Below, in pieces: positions 43,155 through 53,930 of a DNA stretch of 64,000 bases. The translations under genes and the position numbers were made by a program. The stretch is from assembly GCA_019188255.1 (NCBI GenBank), contig JAETXT010000012.1, positions 124,001 to 188,000 on the forward strand, written 5' to 3'. The stretch is from Verticillium longisporum (Eukaryota > Ascomycota > Sordariomycetes > Glomerellales > Plectosphaerellaceae). The notes under the pieces were generated by a model. That model worked only from the letters and a program-made list of their open reading frames with translations. It was not told the DNA's origin and ran no database searches. Numbering within the stretch: the stretch's first letter is position 1; every line of letters begins with the position of its first letter.

Positions 43155-45253
43155 CCAGGGCTCCCCAGCGTCACCAATACTCTTCCTTCTATAGACGGAG
43201 CCGATCCATAAAATGGGACCCCCAGGTAACAGATTCGGATATGCCGACGACTGCGGCACCCTGTGCGTCGGCAAGACAATCAAAGACACTGCCAAAGCAG
43301 CCCAAAGCCTTCTAACTGCCACTCTCGCCTGGGGGCCCAGAACGGAGTAAAATTCGACCCAGACAAAACAGAGATCATTCACTTCTCACGGGCGCACCGC
43401 GCGCCCCAGATAGCCATTAGCCATGGAGACAGAAATATCCTCCCTAGCACTACCCTCAGGTGGCTAGGTATTTGGCTTGACCTAAAACTCGGCTTTAAAC
43501 AGCACGTCGAAATCAGGACGGCTAAGGCCCGTTCCGCGGCTGGCCACATCCGCGGCCTTAATAGGGTATATAGGCGCGCCCCCTGCCGCGATGCGCAAAG
43601 CAGTTCACACAATCGTACTACCGAAGGCCCTATTCGGCACGGAAATCAGGTACCCGGGCCCAACACGACCCGGCAAGCAAAGGGTTAACGGCACGTTCCC
43701 CGCGTCAGAAACGGCCTACAAGACACTATAGGGAAACTTCAAGTCGCCATCAACTCGGCCATCAGAGGGGCCCTCCCGGTGTGGAAGACGACCCCTATCG
43801 AGGCCATGCTCAGAGAGTCAAGTACCCCTCCAATCCAACTACTCCTGGACATGGCACGCACAAGGCATGCCCTGAGACTCGGCACACTCGACAAAGGGCA
43901 CCCCTAGTACCTAGGATCCTTAACTATACAGCACGCAGAAACCGTGGAAACGCAGTCAGACCGACCATTCTGACAGAGGCCGCTACCAGCGTGCCACTAT
44001 TCCCAAGGCCGATTCTTTGCCCCCGCATACATGCGACCCCCTACGCAAGCTACTAAAGAGGAGGCTACTAAGGCGTTTAACACTTGGACGGCACGGCTAC
44101 CCCTGACGCACCTCCTCGTCTTCACAGATGGCTCACAGATAGGCCGTAAAACAGGATACGGGTACGCAGTATACCAAGGGCCTAGCCACGACTCTATACG
44201 CGCCGGCTGCCGCCCGCTACCCCATGCAGGAGTCTTCGACGCAGAAGCGGAGGGAGCAAGGGCAGGCCTCGTGGCCTGCCTCCAGAACTGCATACAGGAA
44301 GACACGTCTGCCATAACAGTCTGCCTAGACAACACCTCTGTCATCTGGTGCCTGAACGGCACCCCCGGTCACCTCACAAGAAGCTATCCTCGACTTCAGA
44401 GCCTACGTCAGGAAACACCATATCCCTATAGACTGCCGATGGTCCCCGGGGCATATGAACATCATGGGCAATGAAATGGCCGACCAGCTTGCGAAGAGGG
44501 GCGCCAGCAAAAGACCGCATTTTGATCCCCAGCCCACTTTCAGTCACGTCCGCAGGCTGCTCCGTAAGGAACACCGCCAAGCCTACGAACAGTGGTGGCT
44601 TCATAACATGCCTACAGGATATGCCGGCCTCAAACTTGAAGCGCCCCTTAAACCCACTGCCGAAATAGAGACACTCACGAGGAGGGAACTCCACTGGGTC
44701 ATCGCCGCAAGGACTGGCCACGGCGACTTCGAGAAGTACCATAGACGCTTCAACCACGAAGACGCCAAGATGACCTGCTCATGCGGTGCCTACAAGACAC
44801 CAGCACACCCTCTGTTCTGCAGGAAGGCTAATAAAAACCCCCTTGGTTGGGACACAACCAATACGTCGACGCAATGTTAGGCCTAGGCTGGCCCAGCTTC
44901 GTCAAACAGATCAACCATTCCTCCTTCTTCGACACGACCTGTACTAGATACCGAGAACGAGAACTACCTACACAGGGACACCACACCAGCGAAGCGGAAC
45001 CCTACCCAACGTCGACCTCTAAGCCCCGAAGCACCGTCTAGCACGGCCTTAGGATTCACCTAGACCCCGTCAGAGCGACCCCAAGAGACCTGTTCTCTAG
45101 AGCCGTTTGTAGCTCACTGAGACCTCATCCCCACTACAAGATCATCTCGCCCCTCCCTCTCAATCTAAGAACTGCGTGGGCAGCCGGTGCGAGCGCCTTT
45201 TGCCTTATATAGGATCCCCCGGCGTTAAATAATATTACATTACATTACATTAC
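43155..45253 (+). mobile_element. Second-type non-LTR retrotransposon, 5'-truncated, (ATTAC)n tail
   Basis: It starts inside the reverse transcriptase: FGYADDCGTLCVGK (catalytic YADD) and then ALWAWGPRTE-type and LRWLGIWLDLKLGFKQHVE segments. An RNase H domain follows: LLVFTDGSQIGRKTGYGYAV, FDAEAEGARAGL, VCLDNTSVIWCLNG and GNEMADQLAKRGAS. The C-terminal part has a C-x-C...H...C knuckle (MTCSCGAYKTPAHPLFCRK). A break at C5 44362-44366 (one C too many) interrupts the RNase H frame, and other breaks lie near 43310 and 43690. The 3' end is four to five ATTAC units. Flanked by a perfect 15-bp target duplication. Confidence 0.85.
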
Positions 45254-45268
45254 ATGAGGTCGATATCC
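45254..45268 (+). repeat. Target-site duplication, right copy (15 bp)
   Basis: ATGAGGTCGATATCC, identical to 43140-43154; reading across the removed element gives FPNEVDI-RKRMFRRKKGQF in frame. Confidence 0.85.
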
Positions 45269-45600
45269 GGAAAAGGATGTTTCGGCGGAAGAAGGGACAG
45301 TTCCTTGTGCCAGGGCCAAATTATCAATGGTGCATTGACGGCCATGACAAGCTCAAGGCGTATAGTTTCGAGATATACGCCGCAATCGACGCTTACTCAC
45401 GCAACATCATCTAGTTCTATGTCGGTCATTCTGCTTCAACTACTTTGAGCGTCCTAAAGCAGTATTTAACCCCGTGTAACGCCTATGGCTTCCGGCCATG
45501 GTATCTGCAGGCAGACAAAGGCAGCGAAACGCCACTGATCGCAGCAGCCCATTGGAACTTTGCTATGGCCGCAGATGGGCGTGTGGAGTAGAATAGACAG
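45269..45600 (+). pseudogene. Integrase-type transposon gene, 3' part (catalytic core)
   Basis: Continues the frame broken at 43154: FLVPGPNYQWCIDGHDKLK (first catalytic Asp), then FEI-YAAIDAYSRNII, a TAG at 45412-45414 where Trp is expected, FYVGHS and LQADKGSE (second Asp). It ends at a second TAG after ADGRVE. The TAG fits TGG to TAG in a CpA context on the other strand, consistent with RIP. The element was dead before or after the retrotransposon insertion. Confidence 0.65.
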
Positions 45601-45621
45601 GTTTTCCAGCAAGGGAAGCGC

Positions 45622-45807
45622 CTAAAGGACTCGTACAAGGCAGCCCCAAGTACGAAGAATATCATAGTGCCGCCCCCTCCAGCATACCTGCACGTAGACC
45701 CGAGCGCCATACTTCTTGCTTATCTTGTGAAATTGCGCGGCGCCTCTCTTGCAGGATTTGTCGAAGTTCTCCTTGGTTCGATCGCGTTGCTTGGGCAGAC
45801 TAGCCAT
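45622..45807 (-). CDS. MADS-box-like short protein (possible first exon)
   Basis: The minus frame starts MASLPKQRDRTKENFDKSCK and continues RGAAQFHKISKKYGARVYVQ, then VCWRGRHYD. The pattern of basic N-terminus, helix, then a hydrophobic strand resembles the MADS DNA-binding domain in divergent fungal copies. It stops after 61 residues, and a second exon may exist further left, but the integrase remnant overlaps. The MADS reading is from pattern only. Confidence 0.4.
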   Translation of the reverse strand: MASLPKQRDRTKENFDKSCKRGAAQFHKISKKYGARVYVQVCWRGRHYDILRTWGCLVRVL

Positions 45808-45839
45808 GGTGATGGTTGTGGATGGGAGAATGACTGTGG

Positions 45840-46085
45840 AAGGAAATAAGGGTGGATGCCACGGATTTAAGGGCGCCCTAGATGGCCCGAAACTGGGCCT
45901 AGCCGGTTCGTTCAGCACCAGAAATAGGCCGACTTCCAGGTCGAAACGGGACATTAGGGAGACTGTGCCCTGCTTCGCTGTAGTACCTAGGACCCACCAT
46001 ACGCCAGTGCACGGGGCAATGGTCCCTAGGAAGCTCCCATCCACTTAGGTAGTCTGAATGACGAGTCGAGGCACATTGCAGCATC
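45840..46085. other. Spacer between the MADS-like ORF and the minisatellite
   Basis: No gene supported. Confidence 0.3.
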
Positions 46086-46089
46086 TCGT

Positions 46090-46690
46090 CAAAGATGGAA
46101 AAGAACTGTTCTATTGGCGCGATCCCTTGCCAGCAAGATTTCTGGTCAGCCCACTTCCGGTTGCCAGGCCCAAATTGTCCCTGATCCGAAATCGTCCCCT
46201 GCTGGCGCGAATCCTTACCACCGTGGTTTCCAGCCGGCGCAGCTTGTTCTGGCCACCAAAGACGGTGGTCGCGATTGGCCGCCATCACGGCCCCCAGCCA
46301 GCACAACTCCTGGCCAGCACAGCTTCCAGCCAGCGTAACGTCAGGCTACCAAAGGACGATATCCGAAATCGTCCTTGGTGGCACGAATTCTGGCCAACAC
46401 GATCCCTCGCCACCACAGTTTCTGGCCAGCGCAGCTTCCAGCCAGCACAGCTTCCGGCCACCAAGGCGGATATCCCGAAATCGTCCCTTGGTGGCACGAA
46501 TTCTGGCCAACACGATCCCTCGCCACACAGTTTCTGGCCAGCGCAGCTTCCAGCCAGCACAGCTTCCGGCCACCAAGGCGGATATCCACGGATTCCGGCC
46601 AGCACAGCGTCCCGACGATATGCAAAACCGTCCTCTCGTAGCACGAATCCTGTCTAGCGCAGTCTCTTGCCGCCAAGGATAATGGCCGGA
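46090..46690. repeat. Minisatellite, about 110-120 bp unit
   Basis: Degenerate copies on the left become nearly identical between about 46350 and 46600. The unit contains CGAAATCGTCCCTTGGTGGC, AATTCTGGCCAACACGATCC, TTTCTGGCCAGCGCAGCTTC and CAGCCAGCACAGCTTCCGGC. Adjacent units place GCCACCAAGG and CCTTGGTGGC as a 10-bp inverted repeat around a GATATC core. Confidence 0.75.
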
Positions 46691-46820
46691 CTCGTCTTTC
46701 TAGGCACCCGGCGCCTATAAAGGGCAGACCCGTCTCGGTTCAATTTGTGCGATGTCCTTCTAAACGCGACGGCGCCGGTAGCCAGAAGATGGCGTAGCCT
46801 ACGCCTTGTTATCGTCATGT

Positions 46821-49231
46821 TCATTGCACAGTCAGTCCATGTGCTGCACAACCTATTGACTCCTGATCCGCTGCGGGACCTGACCTTGGTGATGGGACCG
46901 CGCAGTTCAGAGAGTCCTTGGTCGCGGCTGAGCGAGCATTTCGGGTAGCATTGTCTCCAACCTTCACTCGATATGCCAGCCCCGAGACGCACTCTACCAC
47001 GGATCGCAACTCCATCGCGAAGGGATCGCTTCCGTTCGTCTTCACTGCCTTTCGCTTCCTCTTGCGAGGCTGGCCATTCAGGCTGATCGGGCCGAGAGGT
47101 TGACGGTTGCGAAGCTCCGCCCGCTCGAAATCTACGATCATGATCTGGCTACTGCCTGCATCATATAAAACGTTGCGAGGTTTTCCGTCGCGATGGAGAA
47201 CTTTCAACTTGTGTATCTCCGTAAAGGCTGCAGTGACCGCGTCGACGACTGCTTGTCTGCCGGTTTGGTCGCAGCACTCGAACACAGGTCGCCCGGCCCA
47301 ACTGAGGAACAGGAAGTGCTCAAAAACACCACTGTCATAGTAATACGGGAGGATCAGCTCTATCCTGCCGAGGCATACCGGGACGTGCTTTCCCTGGATG
47401 GCCCTGACTCGATCATACATGTCGTTCTCGTGCCGCAGCAAGACAAGATCGAGACCCTCCACGCCTTTGGCAACGAGCGTGTAGCCGTGGGACGAAAGTC
47501 GCACCTTGAAGAGCGACCCGACTGACCCCGACATGTAGAGGGGAATGCAGTCCGCATCGGGGCCACGGTCTTTGGCCAGCTGAGCACGGATGAGACGAAG
47601 AAACTCTAGTCGGCTGATATGTTGGGATCCGTGATCCCCAAAATTGGGGCAGCTCTCGTCCATCGGGCCATCGGACGCTAATCCCAGCAGGCATCGTTGG
47701 GTGCAGAACGGTCGGTCCTGTATTTTCTGTTGCGTCATTTGGCCGTGCTGCCGGTTTCCTCCGCTGGGTTGCTTTCGTTTACTGCCCGAGTCTGCCCCTG
47801 CGGACAACATGGTCGCCTTATCCTTGGAACGGCTCGGTCGCTTCGGAGTGGGGGAAGGAGGAGCTTCTTCGTCATCGTCATCGCCTCGACCGTCGATGAG
47901 TTCATCCGGTGGCTGGCAACGAGAACGGGTTTGAATGGGCGACCGCTTGAAGCCACGCCACCGCTGGGGTTTGTAAGGAGACGCGCGAGGCCCCTTGTCC
48001 TTGCGCACCGTTTCGGGGATATTCCTCAGCACATCGTCGTACTCCACCGCCCAGGTATCTAGGCCGGCGGCCGCGTCGTGCCAGGACAGAGGGGGCGGTG
48101 TCGCGCAGAGGGCCCGGAGAATGAAGGCGAAGACCTGCGCAGCGGCCGTGCGGTGGAGCCTATTCTCGTCGTCATCCAGGACGTCCACGTTCGGCACACA
48201 TACGGAGTAGTAGACAATCGTGGGATCGTCCGGAATGTAGAGGAAGATGAACGTCTCCCCGTGCATACGTATCCGTACTGAATGCCCTTGCCGATCATGT
48301 AGGAGAAGAGCTGAGTGATGACGGCGGCGGCGAGCGACCTCGATGCAAACGAGAAGCCCTCGCCGTCCTTGTTGATCACGTCTCGTGCCGGCTGGATCTC
48401 CGACTCCAGGCCCGTCACAACCTCGTCGGTGCTCAGCTTGTGCGGTGCCTTGTACTCGATCGCGAGGGCGGGGATGTTTCGACCGTCCGAAGTCCTGTAT
48501 ATGCAGAATTGGTCCGCCCGGTTGCCTTTTCCCCTCGCCCTACGACGGGGCTTAGGAGCCGGCGGTCTCGGGGCCGAAGCTGCGGCAGCAGCGTGACCTT
48601 CGCCAATGGACATGTGCTCCATAGGCGCAGAGATGGGGTCGTCGGTCCGCCCAAGATTCGTATGGCTCTCGAAGGTCACGGTTCCCTGGAGACTGAGAGC
48701 GGTTCGCAGTCGGGGATCCCTGTATGCCTCGTCAACCAGTTTCTGAACAGCATTTTCGACAACATCACGTTCAAAGTCCCGGAGCCCAATCTCACTGCTA
48801 ATGGGCTTGAGCAAGGACCTGACGTATTCCAGCTGATGACGGGATGGGAATGCGGAGTGGGAGGCGAACGACTGGCCGGCAGAGAGTTGATCCCAGGTCT
48901 CCTCTTGTTTCGTCGCGAAGTCGTCCCAGGGGATGATTCGGCTAGGGAAAATCCGACCGGTGGGGTTCGTGGTGTCGCCTTGAGTGGTCAATGAACGGTC
49001 GGTCACCACCTGAATCGCATGATTGAGCGAGTGACAAGCCTCCAGATACTTCTCAAGTGCCAGCGGTCTCGCAAGCTCTTCAGCCTCTTCGCGTCGCCGT
49101 TGCTCTTCTTCGCGTCGCCGTTGCTCCTCCAAAATACGACCCTCGGCTTCTTCGCGTCGCCGTTGCTCTTCTTCGCGTCGGCGTTGTTCTTCCCGAAGTT
49201 GCTGTCGCAGACTTGCTAGTTCTTCTTCCAT
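46821..49231 (-). CDS. Coiled-coil / nuclease-like (PD-(D/E)XK) / protein-kinase fusion, one frame break
   Basis: The frame from 49231 (MEEELASLRQQLREEQRRRE) runs to 48059, and the second frame from 48266 to 46821. They join at C4 48257-48260 (plus strand) if one base is added (YGYVCTG-ETFIFLY), giving 2412 nt, 803 residues. Order: Arg/Glu coiled coil with REEEQRRREEAE repeats; a helical part; DGRNIPALAIEYKAPHK with the ExK signature; GYVCTGETFIFLYIP; a disordered acidic/basic linker (RGDDDDEEAPPSPTPKRPSR); a kinase C-terminal domain with LHRDGKPRNVLYD (HRD and N) and IMIVDFERAEL (DFE for DFG). A very degenerate P-loop precedes it. Such nuclease-like plus kinase architectures occur in fungi, roles unknown. 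Stop is at the left. Confidence 0.75.
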
Positions 49232-49941
49232 AATAAATGTTGATGGAGGTGCAGGAGAGCATTGGTAGATGTGAATGAAAGCCTGGCCAGAGAATTAGAC
49301 AGGATTGTTTTGAATTGCTTTGGCAAGGGACGTACGTGATGTTGAAACTTTTGATTGGGCGGCAAGGTCATCAAGGTGAGTTGATGACATAAGCCAATGG
49401 GCCTCGACGCGACTCTGACGCGCTTGGACGTCAATTGTCGTATCAATTGCGGATTGCGGAGTGCACCACTGGCCGCGCCCTGGGATGGTTATAGCGCCCT
49501 GAGCCCCACTAGTATCGACGCGTCCGTACGCGTTGAGGCCTGGTGGTACCTGTGCGGGATCCCAGTGTCTCCGAGGACACGACCGATCACCATGTGCACG
49601 AGCCCGCGACGGCATTGAGGCGAGTGATATTTGCACACGCTGCCCATGCCCTGCCGTTCCTCGCTGCGCCGATGTCGCCAGGGGAGAGCGTGACCCAAAC
49701 CGCCTTCGGAGCGCCTTTGGCATGCCCACAGCTGTGAGGGCCAACTTTCGGGCCACCAGAAGACTGGCTAGCTCTCAGGGTCGGCTAGGGTCCACTACAT
49801 GTAGCTTACCTGTCACGGCTTCTCCCACCACACGTGACCGTCCTGATAGCGAATCGACAAGGCGTTCTGGAATTCCAGTGGCGGGCTTGCTTGTGTTGAG
49901 GCCATCTACCCATTTCCATCGCCCCGTCTCAGACCCCAAAC
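49232..49941. other. Gene-free region, divergent promoters
   Basis: About 700 bases. Overlapping ORFs on both strands (for example a 153-codon minus frame at 49295-49756) have no domain. Probably promoter DNA of the genes on both sides. Confidence 0.35.
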
Positions 49942-50262
49942 ATGCCCACAACCCATGACAAACAAACTGGCGACGGCGTCACTGGCTCTGTGAAGGAGAC
50001 CCGGAAGACGGCCAGGGAAGTTGGACGACCTGCTGGCACACAGGGCGACGCAGCGAAGCCCGGCACCAAGCCAGCCGTCAGCCGTTGCCCCTTGCCAATC
50101 TGTCCCCTCTATCGGTAAGACAGACGTTTGTCTCTTCTTGGCAAGCCGGCGTTACTAACGAGACGAAGGGAAACCGGCATAGATTGCCCCGACTTGGCTT
50201 GCATGCTCTGCTGGATCAAGCGTCCGTCGGAGGCATCACGAGCTCGGGAGGCGACTCCGTAG
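49942..50262 (+). CDS. Small hypothetical protein, 90 aa, two exons
   Basis: Exon 1 is 49942-50114 and exon 2 is 50163-50262; the 48-nt intron has GTAAGA and a perfect TACTAAC branch site. The product starts MPTTHDKQTGDGVTGSVKET, is basic and hydrophilic, and has a C-terminal CPDLACMLCW cluster. The intron signals are the main support. No family. Confidence 0.4.
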
Positions 50263-50464
50263 GTGCTGTCGGCCACGTAAAGGCGACCATCCCAGCGGCA
50301 TCCTCTTCCCTTCCCACGCGTTGTTCATCCTCCCCGGGACCGCACTGCCGCACCGCCAACACCAAACACCAACGATTACCCCGACTTGGACGACTCCCTA
50401 TCACCCGGAGATCAGGTTTTTGATAAGCGCCCTGTCACATACAGTACTAGATTCGCTGACCCCT

Positions 50465-51425
50465 CTAGCACTGAACCAAAGCGGTATGCGCACCCTTGCC
50501 CCCGCACATCATGTCCATCATCACCGAATCCTTCACCTCAAGCCTCTGGCTTCCCACGCTCGCCTGTCCCTCAAAAACCTGCTTGTCCCCGTTGAATCGA
50601 ACCTCGATTGGTAGCCAATCAGCATTCGCGCGAATCTCGACGGACATGGCGGTAGCGCAACACAATAGGTACTCCCCGTCCACTTCATCACGCATCCCCC
50701 TCAGCGCCTCCGACCCAGCAGTATCCGCCGCGACCACGCTTCTAGGTGTATAGACATCTTTCCGGTGTGTCGTCCTACTGCACAAAGGCCCGTGTTGCCG
50801 AGATGTTGACGATGCTGCTGTCCTTGCGCCTCTTGGCCCTGGGCCTTGCCGAGGTCGTCCGATGCCGCGTCTTCGATGTGCTCGGAGCCTGGCAAGCAGA
50901 GTGAACATGTTGCTGGGCTTCCAGGTGCGCAACGCGGTCGCGGAGAGCGCCGAGCTCGACGACAATGTCCCTCAAGCTGGTGCAAGTGCCATCTGGAAAG
51001 CCAGAGGCATTGCTCTCATCTTGATCGAGGTCGACGGATTCCGTCCTTGAAGCCTCATCGTCATGTGGATCCCAATCGCCGCCAGCGGCGTCGTCATGAG
51101 GTGCGATATCGGTGGCAATGCCCTCATCCTCCGTTTCTAAAGCACCCTCTTCCTCGGGAGGGAGGCCGCCGGTGACACCACTCTGAGACCGGGCGTCTCT
51201 GCCGACCCCGTCAACCGTGGTTTCGTCGTTGGCGTCCGCAGCTTCTTCGAACCTGGCCTCAGTGTACTCGACGTTGGCCATCACGTCGACTTCAACATCC
51301 TCGAAGTCGCATTCGTCATTGCTGTCGTCGCCGTCATTGCTGTCGTCGTCGCTAATGCAGATAACTTCGTGGTCATGGACGACAACGTCTGGAGACTTCG
51401 CCCGGAAGTGCTTGAGGATTGCCAT
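50465..51425 (-). CDS. Acidic protein with SUMO-interaction-like motif, frame uncertain
   Basis: The frame from 51425 (MAILKHFRAKSPDVVVHDHE) shows VICISDDDSND at 21-31, a SUMO-interaction-like motif. A long acidic region follows, then a leucine-rich helix (LRDIVVELGALRDRVAHLEA) and a basic patch RAKRRKDSS; it ends at 50775. A second frame continues from about 50850 to 50465 with KDVYTPRSVVAADTAG, VDGEYLLCCATAMSVEIRAN and EVRFNGDKQVFEGQASVGSQ, which looks coding. The two are one base apart in phase near 50785-50795, a plausible one-base fault. A TATTTAAA box lies about 85 bases upstream of the start. Likely nuclear; no enzyme motif. Confidence 0.5.
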
Positions 51426-51955
51426 CGTTGCTGTGCGTTTTGGTAAGAGGAGGAGGCAATGAGAAAGGGGAGAGATTTGGTGACAGGGAGGAGGCGATGG
51501 CAGTCTTTAAATACCCGGGATTCAGTCAGTCGGCGAACCCCATGCCCCTGTCTGCGAGCGGCTGTCGCAGACGTGCCGCCCAGCATTGGTCCGAGGCAGA
51601 TTCGCCTGGTGCCTTTCTGCGGTGCCAGGGTTTCCGGGGTGCTCTGGTGCGGTGGTGGGCGCAAGCATGCGCTCCTCGAAGGGGTCACCTGGTATCGTCA
51701 TTACCACGTCGCGAGGAAAAATGCGTGTTCGGCGAGGCGGCGTTCATGGGTTGTCGTCCTTGAGAGCACGCCGAGGCGCTCAAGAGGATGTGATATCCTC
51801 AGGCCCGTTCTCGCACTGGTCCCAGGACCGAGCATGTTGGATCCCTCGTCCAGGGATGCGCCTGTGTACGTAGCACATCATGCGCGGATCCCAGCACATC
51901 TGTCTATTTTCTGCTGTTTGGCACCCCGTCGACTTAGCCGATGTGCGTCTGGGAG
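51426..51955. other. Gene-free region
   Basis: No supportable gene; only overlapping ORFs. Confidence 0.35.
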
Positions 51956-52460
51956 TCAGAGGGGCTGGTGCCCGTGTTGCCCACCGTACCCTTGGCCATA
52001 CTGTGACATCTCCCAGATATAAAACAGTAATCTCCTTGCCTTGGTGACTTTTCCGACATCACCGTCCGTCACCATACTCTTCAGGCGCTGACAATCGGGA
52101 GGCGTCGTGGCATATCCAGCCAGCCTGCCTGTTACCAATGGAGCGGAGGATGTAAACACATTCGGAGAAGGGCTGTCGGTCATGGGCGTAGAGTGCTTTT
52201 GTATCGAACCGAGACGCGAACAAACCGGGCTGAAGTTGTGTCCTCAGCACGTCTAACGGGAAGGTGAATTTTGCAGTAGCAAAGCCTCCGGATCTGGGTA
52301 AATGTAAGTCTTCTGCCGAAGTCAAAGACCTGGGGAACTTACAAGGAAATCTTGTTCCTGCGCGGAGGGGTTGGTCTGCTTTGGGGCGCATGGATCGACG
52401 TCTGAGTCCATCATAGCATGTGGTTTGGCATATGGCGAAGTGGGTCGTTCGGATTAACAT
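51956..52460 (-). CDS. One or two uncertain small ORFs
   Basis: A minus frame from 52460 contains AKFTFPLDVLRTQLQPGLFA, and a second, 75-codon frame from 52183 starts MTDSPSPNVFTSSAPLVTGR and contains KVTKARRLLFYIWEMSQYGQ. Both could be real; they overlap in different frames. No domain recognised. Confidence 0.25.
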
Positions 52461-52948
52461 TCGGGCGCTTCGCCAAATTCCGCTTGTCGCGTATAGCCGC
52501 TTATAAGATACGCCCCACGTCCGTCCCTAGGCTTCACCATATATCGACGAGGCCCCTGGCGCGGAGATCGCCCGCTGTTCGAGTCTGTCAAAGTTCCCCA
52601 CGGGACCTCGGCGTCGCGATGCTTTGAATCCGCCGTCCCTGGTGTTCGCGCCTGACGCTTTGGGCTAAACCATGGAGGGCGGTCGCCCGAGCGGCCGACC
52701 GCACCCAACGCCGCCGGTGCTCCGCAAGGTCTCGGGCTCGCACAGCTCCCTCGGAGACGACCGGGTACAGAGAGAATATGCAATGCTGCTGTCCTATCAG
52801 GTGCGAAGGCAAGAAAGCAAGGAAGATTCTAGGCTTCCGTGTGAATGACCAACAACGTGCGACCCCGCATTCACTACCCCTAAGGACCGCCTTCGTCTCC
52901 GACTGTCTTCATCTCCATGCTTCACAACACGTTTCCCGAAACCACAAC

Positions 52949-53566
52949 ATGGCGAGCATTACACCCTCTAAACCTCGCATCGTTACTTTCTCATTCGACG
53001 AGGAAGAATTATTTCAACAGATCTGGGTCGATTTGCTGCATAGCCTCCGCGACAAGGCCAGCCTCGAGACCGTAAACCATAAGCAGGCCGCTCTGACCTG
53101 TTTGCAGCAACACCCGACACCGACGGTGATACTACTTACAGACGCCGCCCTCACCAAGAAGTACTCAGAAGTATGGAATGCCGTCATCGCCTACGTACGT
53201 GGAGGAGGCATCGCTATCGCCATGGGCCTCTTCAGTAGTTTCGTCAGACCCAACGACATTGGTCCTCTCTTCGCCAAGGCAGGACTGCGATGGAGCGTGG
53301 GCAACTATCATCGCATGAACGTCTCGTTCAACTCAGAGGCACTTGAAGCGACCCTCCCGGCCGAGTACAGTCAGAAGGCGCAATTTCTGAAAGGGGTGGA
53401 TGCAGGCGCGGTTCTTTACGGGTTCGACGATGAGTTCGGGGAGGGAACAGAAGCTGCGATTGCTTTCGCACGGGTTGGCGACGGCAAGATCGGCTACGTC
53501 GGGGATGTCAATGCTGAAGAAGGGACGACCGCCACCATCATCGCAATGTGCGGCTTGCCTGGATGA
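52949..53566 (+). CDS. Hypothetical protein, possible glutamine-amidotransferase-like fold, 205 aa
   Basis: ORF with start chosen at 52949 (AACATGGCG) because the upstream in-frame extension is unstructured; an earlier ATG at 52778 would add 57 residues. The product starts MASITPSKPRIVTFSFDEEE. The alpha/beta pattern TPTVILLTDAALTKKYSEVW, YVRGGGIAIAMGLFSSFVRP and the end GKIGYVGDVNAEEGTTATII resembles ThuA/GATase1-like proteins with a Gly-rich turn. A catalytic Cys-His pair is not obvious. Intact and single-exon. Confidence 0.6.
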   Translation: MASITPSKPRIVTFSFDEEELFQQIWVDLLHSLRDKASLETVNHKQAALTCLQQHPTPTVILLTDAALTKKYSEVWNAVIAYVRGGGIAIAMGLFSSFVRPNDIGPLFAKAGLRWSVGNYHRMNVSFNSEALEATLPAEYSQKAQFLKGVDAGAVLYGFDDEFGEGTEAAIAFARVGDGKIGYVGDVNAEEGTTATIIAMCGLPG

Positions 53567-53930
53567 AGAACAGAACATGTACCGGATACGCAAGTGGGAC
53601 CCCTTCCAGGGAAAGAGAAACACAGGGTTTAAATTTGTTCATCGGCTTTCATTTACCCATTTTATCCCCGATCTAGCCTGTTTATCTGCGAGCATCCGAC
53701 GTGATAGTCGCCAGGGATCAGCCCGTAGCCCCACGCCCGCGATGCATGGGCCCACTGGCGTCAGGCACGGGCCGCCCCGCTCGTACGCCTTCAAGTCGCG
53801 TCGCGACCATCAACTCTCCATACATGGCCACGACAAACGGCGACATCATGCTATCCCGAACTGATGCCCTTCCCGATAACCTGGAGCCGCAAAGTCGAGA
53901 TGACTGCTCCAGTGACAGCAATTCATCGAT
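53567..53930. other. Intergenic region
   Basis: No supportable gene; a 5' non-coding frame starting MATTNGDIM (about 53825) overlaps the next gene in another phase and could be its first part. Confidence 0.3.
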
